The translations under genes were made by a program, and so were the position numbers. DNA of 33,796 nt from Bacteroidales bacterium (GTDB lineage Bacteria; Bacteroidota; Bacteroidia; Bacteroidales; Paludibacteraceae): the NCBI GenBank assembly GCA_021371875.1, contig JAJFVH010000137.1, forward strand, positions 1-33,796. Reading direction: 5' to 3'. Shown piece by piece: positions 16,122-24,185 of this stretch (position 1 is the first letter of the stretch; every line of letters begins with the position of its first letter). The notes beneath the pieces were generated by a model that ran no database searches, had not been told where the DNA came from, and worked only from the letters and a program-made list of their open reading frames with translations.

Positions 16122-16422
16122 ACCTCTGATAATCTTTCCTTTATAACATTTTTATTTATTTTTTTCAAAATATTTCAATTTCAACTCATCCTTTTTCTTT
16201 CCGCGCGTGTCTATTCTTCAGACCTTAGATTTAGTATGCTTAAAACGCTTCAGCAAAATGTTCACATCGTGAACCAGAAGCATTTTCCATAAGTATTCAT
16301 ATTGACATTTGTTCAATAAGTGTACTGTGTTTTAAGTTGTGACATATTAGTTTTTTAAGGTTTTATCTGGAATTGGATTCGATTTAACACTTTATAATGT
16401 TTAACTTAATAATGTCTGTATC
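16122..16422 (+). other. susC leader, about 300 bp non-coding
   Basis: This gap between the anti-sigma gene and susC has no credible gene. It is A/T-rich, with a GC-richer island near 16200-16290. It holds a two-tier palindrome (16242-16286, listed separately) and a weaker 6-bp hairpin at 16300-16318 (tattga/tcaata). No clear TAnnTTTG is seen near susC on the plus strand, which fits transcription by the ECF sigma factor whose promoter consensus is unknown. No CAAAnnTA was found that would mark a minus-strand primary-sigma promoter for an antisense RNA. Confidence 0.6.
16242..16286. promoter_or_regulatory. Two-tier palindrome in the susC leader
   Basis: The inner part is a perfect 6-bp inverted repeat with a triloop, gttcac-atc-gtgaac (16260-16274). 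The outer arms aaaacgcttc (16242-16251) and gaagcatttt (16277-16286) pair at 9 of 10 positions. It lies 137-181 bp before the susC ATG. It could be a protein-binding operator, part of an ECF-dependent promoter region, or an RNA hairpin; sequence alone cannot choose. Confidence 0.5.
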
Positions 16423-19400
16423 ATGAGAAAATCCTTCATTAAAAAGCAGGCGTTAATTCTCTTTACTCTTTTGCTATTTGGTTTTTCGACAACCATAATG
16501 GCACAGAAAGTAAATCTGAATTATAGCAAGCAAAGTTTGAGAACTGTTTTGAAAAGCATAAGCCAGCAAACTGGTTTTAGTTTGGCATACAGTAAAGAAG
16601 TAGTCAATCTGGATGAAAGTGTCAGTATCAATGTGAACAACGCTGAACTTTCAGAAGTAATGACTCAGCTATTATCTCCTTACAATCTGACTTACGAGAT
16701 CAAGGAGAACAAAATCTTCATCGTAGGCAATCCTGAATTAGCTACCCAAAAAGCAAGTTCTACCCAACAAAATTCAGTCAGTGTACAAATTCAGGGTGTG
16801 GTGACCGACGAAAAAGGTTTACCTATTATTGGCGCCAATGTTTCGGTGCCTAACACTACGATTGGTACAATCACGAATTTCGACGGAAGGTACAATTTGA
16901 ACGTTCCTAAAGGTTCAGTGCTTAAATTCAGTTATATCGGGTACACCGATCAGAGTCGTACCATTTCCAATCAAAGCGTTTTAAATATTCAACTGCTTGA
17001 AGATGTTGAAAGTTTGAACGAATTAATTGTTATTGGTTACGGTGTGCAGAAGAAAAGTGTTGTAACTGCTGCCATAAGCAGGGTAACTGCCGACGAACTG
17101 AATAACTCGAAACCTTCGAGGGTGGAAGATGCCCTGAAAGGAAAAGTTTCGGGTGTTCAAATCACACAAAGTTCAGGTCAACCGGGATCGGATTCAAAAT
17201 TCCGTATCCGTGGTATCGGTACTGTAAACAACAGTGAACCCTTGTTTATTGTAGATGGAATGCCGGTAGATGGAGGTATCAATTACCTTAACCCTGTCGA
17301 TATTCAATCTGTAGAAATATTGAAAGATGCTGCTTCGGCTGCTATCTACGGTGCACGTGCTGCCAACGGTGTGGTACTTGTAACTACCAAAAACGGCGTT
17401 TCGGGCAAAACTACTATCAATTATAATTTTAGCTACGGATGGCAAAATCCATGGAAAAAGAAATCGGTGCTTGATGCCACCGAATATATGGTTATTATGA
17501 ACGAAGGTTTATTGAACGATGGAAACGCCCTGAGATACACCAAAGAACAAGTATTGGCTGGCGGACAAGGAACAGACTGGCAGGACGAAACATTCAATTA
17601 CAATGCCCCTGTTAAAAGCCATCAGGTAAGTGTTTCGGGAGGTAACGATAAATCACAATACTTCCTGTCCTTAGGATATTTCGATCAAGAGGGTATTGTA
17701 GGCGGCGACTACGGAAAATCAAACTACAATCGTTGGAGTGTTCGTTCCAATTCAACCCATACAATTTTCGAAAACAAATCTCGTAATTTTTTAAATAAAT
17801 TAAAAATAGGCGTTAATATAGGCTATTCCAGAAGTACCGGCTCGACCATAGAAGCCAACTCGGAATATGGTTCCATTCTTGGAAGTGCATTGACTTTCTC
17901 TCCTCTTGTTCCTGTATATGCTGATGACGAAACTGCCGCTGCCATTCTGGCTAAATATCCGAATGCAGTAACTGATAAAAACGGTAAAGTTTTTTCAATT
18001 CCACCATCTGGATTTCAGGAAATTGCCAACCCTGTTGCCATGTTGAATCAACGCACAAGTGGAATCAACAACGATGATAAAATTGTCGGCACTTTTTGGG
18101 GCGAAATCAACATTTTACCCGATTTGAAATTCAAAAGCAGTTATGGCGTTGACCTTGCTTTCTGGGGTTACGACACTTATACTTTCCCTTATTTTCTGGC
18201 AACACAGGGCAAAACACTTGATTACAGCACCGTTCAGAGCGAAATGAACAGAGGCTTCAAATGGCAGGTTGAAAATGTGCTGTCCTACAACAAAACTTTC
18301 AACAGTGTACATAATGTTTCAGTAGTGTTGGGTCAGTCGGCTCAGAAATACACCTATCGTAACCTGGGTGGCAACGACCGCGACTTGCTTGAAACAGATC
18401 CTCTGAAAGCCAATATCAATTCAGCCATTGCAGATGCCAAACTCGAACGTGTATGGGGCGGTACCGGAGGTTATACAGCTACATCTTTAGCCTCGTATTT
18501 CGGACGTTTCGATTATAACTTCAACGAAAGATATATTTTACAGGCAACCGTTCGTCGTGATGGTTCATCCAACTTCGGCACAAATAATAAATGGGCTGTA
18601 TTCCCTGCTTTGTCAGTAGGTTGGAACATAACAAACGAACAGTTTATGGAAAACAGACCTGAATGGCTCGAAGCGCTTAAACTCCGCTTCAGCTGGGGTA
18701 AAAACGGTAACGAAAGAATCGGCGGATTCCGTTACACTTCATTAATGAATGGAGGACAGAATTACTATTTCGGAGGAGGATATCTGGTTAACCAGGGCGA
18801 TCCTGCCAAAGTAGGCGAAACCACAGGTGCAATGCAATACGGAAGTTCACCTGCCTCCATTCCTAACCCCGATGTAAAATGGGAAGAATCGGAACAAACG
18901 GATATAGGTTTTGAAACTTACCTGTTTAAGAGCGCTTTAACATTCAGTTTCGATTATTTCAAAAAAACCACCAACGGCATGTTAATGGAACAACCTATCC
19001 CTGCATACGTTGGACAAGGTTCTCCGATAGCCAATGTAGGCGATATGGAAAACTGGGGTCTTGAATTTGAAGCAGGCTGGAAACAAACCATTGGCGATTT
19101 CAAATACAGCATTTCAGCTAATGCTTCTTATCTCCGCAACCGTCTTATCAAACTTGGTAATGCTTCAGGAGAACAAATCTATGAAACTGCAGGAGCTTCG
19201 GGCGTAGGAAGTTATGTAAAAGGCAAAAACGGTGAAGTTTTCCCGTATTTCTACGGATTTAAAACCAATGGTATTTTCCAGAATCAGGCCGAAGTTGATA
19301 ATTATGTAAATGAAGAAGGCGTTAAATATCAGTCATCAGCCAAGCCGGGCGATGTTCGTTTTGTCGATTTCGACAAAGACGGTTCTATCACCGATGCCGA

Positions 19401-19911
19401 TAAAACAAACATTGGTAAAGGTATGCCGGACTGGACTTTCGGTTTGACACTTAATGCTGAATGGAAAAACTTTGACTTGAATATGTTTTTCCAGGGAACT
19501 GCCGGAAATGATATTTTTGACTTTTCACAACGTGGCGACATCCCTGCAATGAACCGCCCGTCGTGGATACTCGAACGCTGGCATGGTGAGGGCACATCCG
19601 ATCATTTGCCAAGAATGACAAATGCAAACCCGAACAGCAACTGGCGCTCTTCCGACCTTTACATAAAAGACGGTACATATGTTCGCTTAAAATCAGCTCA
19701 ACTGGGATACACTCTATCTCAAAAATGGTCGAGAACTTTTTCAATAGAAAAATTCAGAGTATTTTTAATGGCTGAAAATCTACTAACTTTCACCGGTTAT
19801 GATGGTTTTGACCCTGAAGTGGCATCCGGAGGTTATACTACTATTGGTATCGACCGCGGTATTTATCCACAGGCAAGAACTATATCTATCGGCGCCAATA
19901 TAATCTTTTAA
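16423..19911 (+). CDS. SusC/RagA-type TonB-dependent transporter with STN domain
   Basis: A 1162-residue outer-membrane transporter. In order it has a signal peptide (1-27, ends TTIMA), an STN signalling domain (about 28-102), a carboxypeptidase-like regulatory domain (about 122-193, IQGVVTDEKGLPIIGANVSV and SYIGYTD), the SusC signature LIVIGYGVQKK (201-211), the plug with IVDGMPVDGG (276-285) and EILKDAASAAIYGARAANGVVLVTT (298-322), and a beta-barrel to the C-terminal phenylalanine. It imports oligosaccharides using TonB energy, with SusD as its lid. The STN domain, present only in transporters that signal through FecR/ECF pairs, matches the two genes upstream. susD starts 12 nt after its stop. 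The downstream GH16 and GH3 genes suggest a beta-1,3-glucan ligand. Confidence 0.96.
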   Translation: MRKSFIKKQALILFTLLLFGFSTTIMAQKVNLNYSKQSLRTVLKSISQQTGFSLAYSKEVVNLDESVSINVNNAELSEVMTQLLSPYNLTYEIKENKIFIVGNPELATQKASSTQQNSVSVQIQGVVTDEKGLPIIGANVSVPNTTIGTITNFDGRYNLNVPKGSVLKFSYIGYTDQSRTISNQSVLNIQLLEDVESLNELIVIGYGVQKKSVVTAAISRVTADELNNSKPSRVEDALKGKVSGVQITQSSGQPGSDSKFRIRGIGTVNNSEPLFIVDGMPVDGGINYLNPVDIQSVEILKDAASAAIYGARAANGVVLVTTKNGVSGKTTINYNFSYGWQNPWKKKSVLDATEYMVIMNEGLLNDGNALRYTKEQVLAGGQGTDWQDETFNYNAPVKSHQVSVSGGNDKSQYFLSLGYFDQEGIVGGDYGKSNYNRWSVRSNSTHTIFENKSRNFLNKLKIGVNIGYSRSTGSTIEANSEYGSILGSALTFSPLVPVYADDETAAAILAKYPNAVTDKNGKVFSIPPSGFQEIANPVAMLNQRTSGINNDDKIVGTFWGEINILPDLKFKSSYGVDLAFWGYDTYTFPYFLATQGKTLDYSTVQSEMNRGFKWQVENVLSYNKTFNSVHNVSVVLGQSAQKYTYRNLGGNDRDLLETDPLKANINSAIADAKLERVWGGTGGYTATSLASYFGRFDYNFNERYILQATVRRDGSSNFGTNNKWAVFPALSVGWNITNEQFMENRPEWLEALKLRFSWGKNGNERIGGFRYTSLMNGGQNYYFGGGYLVNQGDPAKVGETTGAMQYGSSPASIPNPDVKWEESEQTDIGFETYLFKSALTFSFDYFKKTTNGMLMEQPIPAYVGQGSPIANVGDMENWGLEFEAGWKQTIGDFKYSISANASYLRNRLIKLGNASGEQIYETAGASGVGSYVKGKNGEVFPYFYGFKTNGIFQNQAEVDNYVNEEGVKYQSSAKPGDVRFVDFDKDGSITDADKTNIGKGMPDWTFGLTLNAEWKNFDLNMFFQGTAGNDIFDFSQRGDIPAMNRPSWILERWHGEGTSDHLPRMTNANPNSNWRSSDLYIKDGTYVRLKSAQLGYTLSQKWSRTFSIEKFRVFLMAENLLTFTGYDGFDPEVASGGYTTIGIDRGIYPQARTISIGANIIF

Positions 19912-19922
19912 TAATCAGTAAA

Positions 19923-21467
19923 ATGAAAATTATGAAAAAATATATATTCATAATGATGGTAGCCCTGATAGGTTTCACATCATGCGGAGATGAATTTTTA
20001 ACTTCATATCCGACGGAAAAACAACAAGCGGGTGCGCCTGCTACCGAAGGCGCCATATTATCCAATCTGGCATCAGCTTATCAAATCCTTCTGTTCGACA
20101 GTTATGCTGACAACAACTACAACAGTGTACCTTTAATGTCCGATTTGCGTTCGGATGATATCTATAAAGGCGGTGGTGATGCCGGTGACCAGCATCAGTT
20201 ATATTTGCTTTCGCTTTTCACAGCCACTCCGCAGGAACAACCCGCAGGATTATGGAATATCTACTTTACCGGACTGGCTCGTTGTAATAATGTGATTATT
20301 GCTTGCGACAACGCAGTGAATGTTCCTGCTGATAAATTAGAACAATACAAAGCCGAAGGTCATTTCCTGAGAGCTTATTATGTACATTTATTGTGGAAAT
20401 TCTGGGGAAATATACCCTATTTCGAAGAACCGCTGTCGACTCCGCCTTACATGGCCAAACAGTTATCGGCCAACGAAATTTACACTGAAATAATGCAGGA
20501 TATTGATTTTGCTTGCGGTAAATCGGATGCAGGCGTCGATCGACTCCCGATGAATTATGCCAAAGGCAATACCAATGTAGGGAGAGTAACCAAAGCAGCG
20601 GCATTGATGCTGAAAGCACGCGTGGTTTTGTACCAAAAAGACACACAACGTTATGCTGAAATAACAAAGGACATGGCTGAGATTATTACCAGTAGTCAGT
20701 TTGATCTGTTCAGCGATTTTAAAGCTATGTGGTTGGATCAAAACGAATTTTGTCAGGAATCAATATTCGAAAGCAACCAGCTGCCCGAAGGAAAAACATG
20801 GGCAAGTGGTTGGCAGGGTTACGGAACCAATCTTCCCGCTTTTATTTCTCCTAACGAACTGAGTGCAGGATCGAAAACAGGAGATTTCAAAGGAGGTTGG
20901 GGATTCGGACCGGTACGTCAGGCAACCTGGGAAATTTACGAAAATGGAGATACACGACGCGAAGGTTCCATTAACAAATGGGAAAGTGGCCAATATACAG
21001 CCCGTTTCCAGAACACAGGTTTATTTCTTGCCAAATATGCAGCGCGTGTCGGATACAATCCTCAGGGCGATGTAGACCTGAATTATTGTAACAATTTACG
21101 TATTTTCCGTTATGCCGAGACTTTGCTGAATTATGCCGAAATGATTGCAATACATGGTCAGGTTGAAGTAGACGGAATTTCCGCTCAGTCATGTCTTGAT
21201 AAAGTACGTACCAGGGCTTTCGGAGCTGCTAACTCAATTCCTGTAACTGCAGAGAATATTAAACTCGAACGTCGTCGCGAATTTGTGGGCGAAGGCTTAC
21301 GTTTCTGGGATATCGTACGTTGGGGCGATACAAGTATTTTGACTGAAAATCTTCCTTTAAGTACACGTACATGGAATGATAATCTCAAATATTTACCTAT
21401 CCCTCAATCGGAAATGGAAAAAACAACAGGTACTGAATTTGCATTAACACAGAATCCGGGTTATTAA
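19923..21467 (+). CDS. SusD/RagB-family glycan-binding lipoprotein
   Basis: A 514-residue SusD homologue. The signal peptide ends in a lipobox (IGFTSC, Cys21), so the mature protein is a lipoprotein on the outer-membrane surface. An alternative ATG at 19932 gives the same mature form. SusD-family features include the N-terminal FLTSYPTEKQQAGAPATEGAI, TPR-like helical stretches such as LARCNNVIIACDN and GHFLRAYYVHLLWKFWGNIPYFEEPL, and the C-terminal LERRREFVGEGLRFWDIVRWGD, a strong family hallmark. It forms the hinged lid on SusC and holds oligosaccharides before import. It lies between susC and a PKD-type lipoprotein gene with very short spacers, so it is part of one transcript. Confidence 0.95.
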   Translation: MKIMKKYIFIMMVALIGFTSCGDEFLTSYPTEKQQAGAPATEGAILSNLASAYQILLFDSYADNNYNSVPLMSDLRSDDIYKGGGDAGDQHQLYLLSLFTATPQEQPAGLWNIYFTGLARCNNVIIACDNAVNVPADKLEQYKAEGHFLRAYYVHLLWKFWGNIPYFEEPLSTPPYMAKQLSANEIYTEIMQDIDFACGKSDAGVDRLPMNYAKGNTNVGRVTKAAALMLKARVVLYQKDTQRYAEITKDMAEIITSSQFDLFSDFKAMWLDQNEFCQESIFESNQLPEGKTWASGWQGYGTNLPAFISPNELSAGSKTGDFKGGWGFGPVRQATWEIYENGDTRREGSINKWESGQYTARFQNTGLFLAKYAARVGYNPQGDVDLNYCNNLRIFRYAETLLNYAEMIAIHGQVEVDGISAQSCLDKVRTRAFGAANSIPVTAENIKLERRREFVGEGLRFWDIVRWGDTSILTENLPLSTRTWNDNLKYLPIPQSEMEKTTGTEFALTQNPGY

Positions 21468-21482
21468 AAATAAAAAATAAAA

Positions 21483-22991
21483 ATGAATATGAAAAGTATT
21501 TTAAAAATTTATATAGGGACTCTGTTTTCAATTTTATTGATAACGGCTTGTAGTCCACAGGAAGATGACAAATATTCATTGGGAGATATGGTGACCATAA
21601 CAGCTGATCAGATCAGTTTTACACAAACACCTTCTTCCAGTAGCAGTAATGTGATTACATTTACCAACACCACCGACATAAAAGGCATCTATGCTTTGAA
21701 CTGGGATATGGGAAACGGTGCGGGCGGAAAAGAAAAAACAATTGTTGGGAAATTCCCCTTTGCAGGAGATTATACCGTTTCACTCACTATTTATACAGCT
21801 GACGGCTCGGCAGTTACCAAAAGTCAGGTAATAAATATTGCAAATAACGATTACAGCCTTATCAACACTCCGGCTTATGTGAATCTGACTGGAGGCGCCG
21901 ATGACGCTGATGGTAAAACCTGGGTTTTCGACCAGTACAACAACTTTGCTAAAGAAGTGGCTGCTGCTACAGGTTTCAACATCAAAGGTCATATAGGTCT
22001 TGGCCCGCAAAACAGTTACGGACAGGAATGGTGGGGAGCCGGATCGAATGAAAAAAGTTCATGGACAATGTATAATTTCAAATTTACATTTATCCAGAAC
22101 GGAGTGAAGTTCAATATCCAGAATCTGGGTGAAGGTTATGGTAGAAAAGCGTCAGCCGAATCGGTAGGTGGATTTTCGGTAACCAATATCAACGGCGATG
22201 ATGCCACTTTCACTTTCAACGGGGGTAATTTTACCTTCGCACTGGATGAAAGCGGCACTTATCCTAAGTTAACCCTTTCGGGAAATTCGTTCATGGGTTA
22301 TTATTGCGGAAGTCAGGACTACGACATTATCTATCAAACCGATAAAGTAATGGCTTTACGCGTCAACAATACTGTTGAAGGTCAGGACTGGGTATTTGTG
22401 TATTGCATCGAAGAACTCAATATTGAACCACCTGCAATCATTAAACAACCTAAAGCAGTTCCTCTTGCTGAAAATTTTGAAACCGGCGCTTCATCCATCA
22501 TTTTGAATAAAGAAGACATGGGAACAAAAAGCGGTATCACCGACAATCCTGTCCCGCTTCCAATCAACGAATCGGATAAGGTGTATCGCTATCAGAAGTC
22601 GACGGCATTCTACAGCAACCTGTCATATACTGCTCCAACCTATATTTTCGACCTAACAACACAAAATAAAATAAGGATGAAAGTGTATATTCCTTCGTAC
22701 AACGATTATACGACCGAAAACGGGGTTGCAGGTGACTGGATATCAAACAAATTGTTGTTGCCACAACTTGCAGTTAAACTGCAAAACAGCAGCATGGGTG
22801 GAAATGCTTGGCAGACTCAAACTGAAATCGTAAAAGGCAATCTACAGAAAGACAAATGGTTGGAACTTGAATTTGATTTCAGTGGTGCAGCCGACAGAAA
22901 AGATTACGATAAAATCGTAATCCAGTTTGGAGCCGAAGGACATACAGGTCCGGGCATATTCTACTTCGATGATTTTAGTTTTTCTGAATAA
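21483..22991 (+). CDS. PKD-domain surface glycan-binding lipoprotein (SusE position)
   Basis: A 502-residue lipoprotein with lipobox ITAC (Cys23). A PKD-like domain lies at about 40-120 (FTNTTDIKGIYALNWDMGNGAGGKEKTIVGKFPFAGDYTVSLTI). The middle region (about 135-300) is tryptophan/aromatic-rich, with GKTWVFDQYNN and GQEWWGAGSNEKSSWTMYNFKF. The C-terminal part (about 325-502) has NFETGASSIIL and ends in FYFDDFSFSE, like a carbohydrate-binding jelly-roll. No catalytic motif is seen. Proteins of this build occupy the third position of beta-glucan PULs and act as surface glycan-binding proteins that capture polymer for the surface endo-glucanase. The gene starts 16 nt after susD. A 12-bp hairpin lies between this gene and the GH16 gene. 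Confidence 0.82.
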   Translation: MNMKSILKIYIGTLFSILLITACSPQEDDKYSLGDMVTITADQISFTQTPSSSSSNVITFTNTTDIKGIYALNWDMGNGAGGKEKTIVGKFPFAGDYTVSLTIYTADGSAVTKSQVINIANNDYSLINTPAYVNLTGGADDADGKTWVFDQYNNFAKEVAAATGFNIKGHIGLGPQNSYGQEWWGAGSNEKSSWTMYNFKFTFIQNGVKFNIQNLGEGYGRKASAESVGGFSVTNINGDDATFTFNGGNFTFALDESGTYPKLTLSGNSFMGYYCGSQDYDIIYQTDKVMALRVNNTVEGQDWVFVYCIEELNIEPPAIIKQPKAVPLAENFETGASSIILNKEDMGTKSGITDNPVPLPINESDKVYRYQKSTAFYSNLSYTAPTYIFDLTTQNKIRMKVYIPSYNDYTTENGVAGDWISNKLLLPQLAVKLQNSSMGGNAWQTQTEIVKGNLQKDKWLELEFDFSGAADRKDYDKIVIQFGAEGHTGPGIFYFDDFSFSE

Positions 22992-23000
22992 TAAAATTAA

Positions 23001-23033
23001 TAGAAGCGGCTATAACAAACGTAGCCGCTTCTA
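23001..23033 (+). other. Intercistronic hairpin 10 nt before the GH16 start
   Basis: A perfect 12-bp stem (tagaagcggcta at 23001-23012 with tagccgcttcta at 23022-23033) and a 9-nt loop lie in the 52-bp spacer. No T-run follows, so it is not a normal intrinsic terminator. It ends 10 nt before the GH16 ATG. It could protect the upstream susCD mRNA from 3' decay, mark a processing site, or reduce GH16 translation. Confidence 0.7.
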
Positions 23034-23043
23034 CTTTCAAAAT

Positions 23044-24150
23044 ATGAAAAAAATGTATAACCTATTTATTATTACACTTCTGCTATTGGGAGGTTGCAAA
23101 GCCACACCCGAGCCGCCAATACCGACCGTTGAAATAAAAATACAATTTTCACCTGAGACTATGACGCTGGATGCAGAAGAAAGTTCGAAAAACGTCATCG
23201 TAACTTCAAACACAAACTGGACTGCCACCTCCGGTCAGACCTGGTGTACATTATCACCCCGGTCAGGCTACATTGGAGATACAAGTCTGAAAATATCTGT
23301 ATCGGCAAATCACTCTGATAAAGAACGGACAGCAATATTAACTTTCAAATCGGACAGTATAAGTAAACAATATACGGTTACACAAAAAGCCGGTGCAGGC
23401 GAAAACTATGTTCCTACCGGTTATAATATGATATGGGGAGATGAATTTAATGACGCCAGAACCCCCGATGGCAAACCGGCTATGCCTAACCGTTCCAAAT
23501 GGAGTTATGAAACCGGCGCAGGTGGATGGGGTAACAATGAAATTCAGAATTACATAGCAGGAGTAAGCGGAGCCGATACCTGTGCCGTTATTACTAACGG
23601 GACGTTGAAAATAATTGCCAAAAAACGAGGAACAGAAGTTATCTCTATCCGTATGAATTCCACTAGCAGTTGGCAATATGGTTATTTCGAAGCCCGACTT
23701 AAAGTTCCGGGAGGAAAAGGAACCTGGCCTGCTTTCTGGATGCTTCCGAAGAATTTTGTAAGTTGGCCACTCGATGGTGAAATCGATATTATGGAATATG
23801 TGGGTTATCGCCCGAATGTGGTACAGGCTTCAGTTCATACTATGGCCTACAATCATTCAATAGGTACCGAAAAAACAGCCACAAAAAGCATAGTAAATGC
23901 CGAGAAAGAGTTCCACATTTATGCTTTGGAATGGACAGCTGATAAAATAACTGGATTCGTGGATGGGATTGCTTATTTTACATTTTTGAATGATAAGAAA
24001 GATGATAAGAAAACATGGCCTTTCAACGCTCCTTTTTATCTGAAACTAAACCTTGCCTGGGGAGGAAATTGGGGTGGTTCGCAAGGAATTGACGAAACGA
24101 AACTGCCGGCAACTTACGAAATTGATTATGTACGTGTGTATCAAAAATAA
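23044..24150 (+). CDS. BACON-GH16 endo-beta-1,3-glucanase (laminarinase-like) lipoprotein
   Basis: A 368-residue lipoprotein. I use the ATG at 23044, not an in-frame upstream start at 22927, because the signal peptide MKKMYNLFIITLLLLGGC (Cys18) begins there. A BACON domain spans about 32-116 (VIVTSNTNWTATSGQTWCTLSPRSG), often a spacer or anchor in surface glycanases. The GH16 domain (about 126-368) has WSYETGAGGWGNNEIQNY, GTWPAFWMLP and the catalytic motif E246-IDIM-E251, with E246 the expected nucleophile, D248 the helper and E251 the acid/base. It should hydrolyse beta-1,3 or mixed beta-1,3/1,4 glucan at the cell surface and feed SusCD. The NNEIQNY and EIDIMEYVG forms fit the laminarinase branch rather than agarase or carrageenase. 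Exact linkage is inferred, not shown. Confidence 0.92.
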   Translation: MKKMYNLFIITLLLLGGCKATPEPPIPTVEIKIQFSPETMTLDAEESSKNVIVTSNTNWTATSGQTWCTLSPRSGYIGDTSLKISVSANHSDKERTAILTFKSDSISKQYTVTQKAGAGENYVPTGYNMIWGDEFNDARTPDGKPAMPNRSKWSYETGAGGWGNNEIQNYIAGVSGADTCAVITNGTLKIIAKKRGTEVISIRMNSTSSWQYGYFEARLKVPGGKGTWPAFWMLPKNFVSWPLDGEIDIMEYVGYRPNVVQASVHTMAYNHSIGTEKTATKSIVNAEKEFHIYALEWTADKITGFVDGIAYFTFLNDKKDDKKTWPFNAPFYLKLNLAWGGNWGGSQGIDETKLPATYEIDYVRVYQK

Positions 24151-24185
24151 GCAATACACATTAATTATTAAAAAGCATTAGAATA

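Noticed and set aside
22927..23043. Extended N-terminus for the GH16 enzyme
   Set aside because: It overlaps the end of the PKD-protein gene and the 12-bp hairpin, and would bury the lipoprotein signal peptide.
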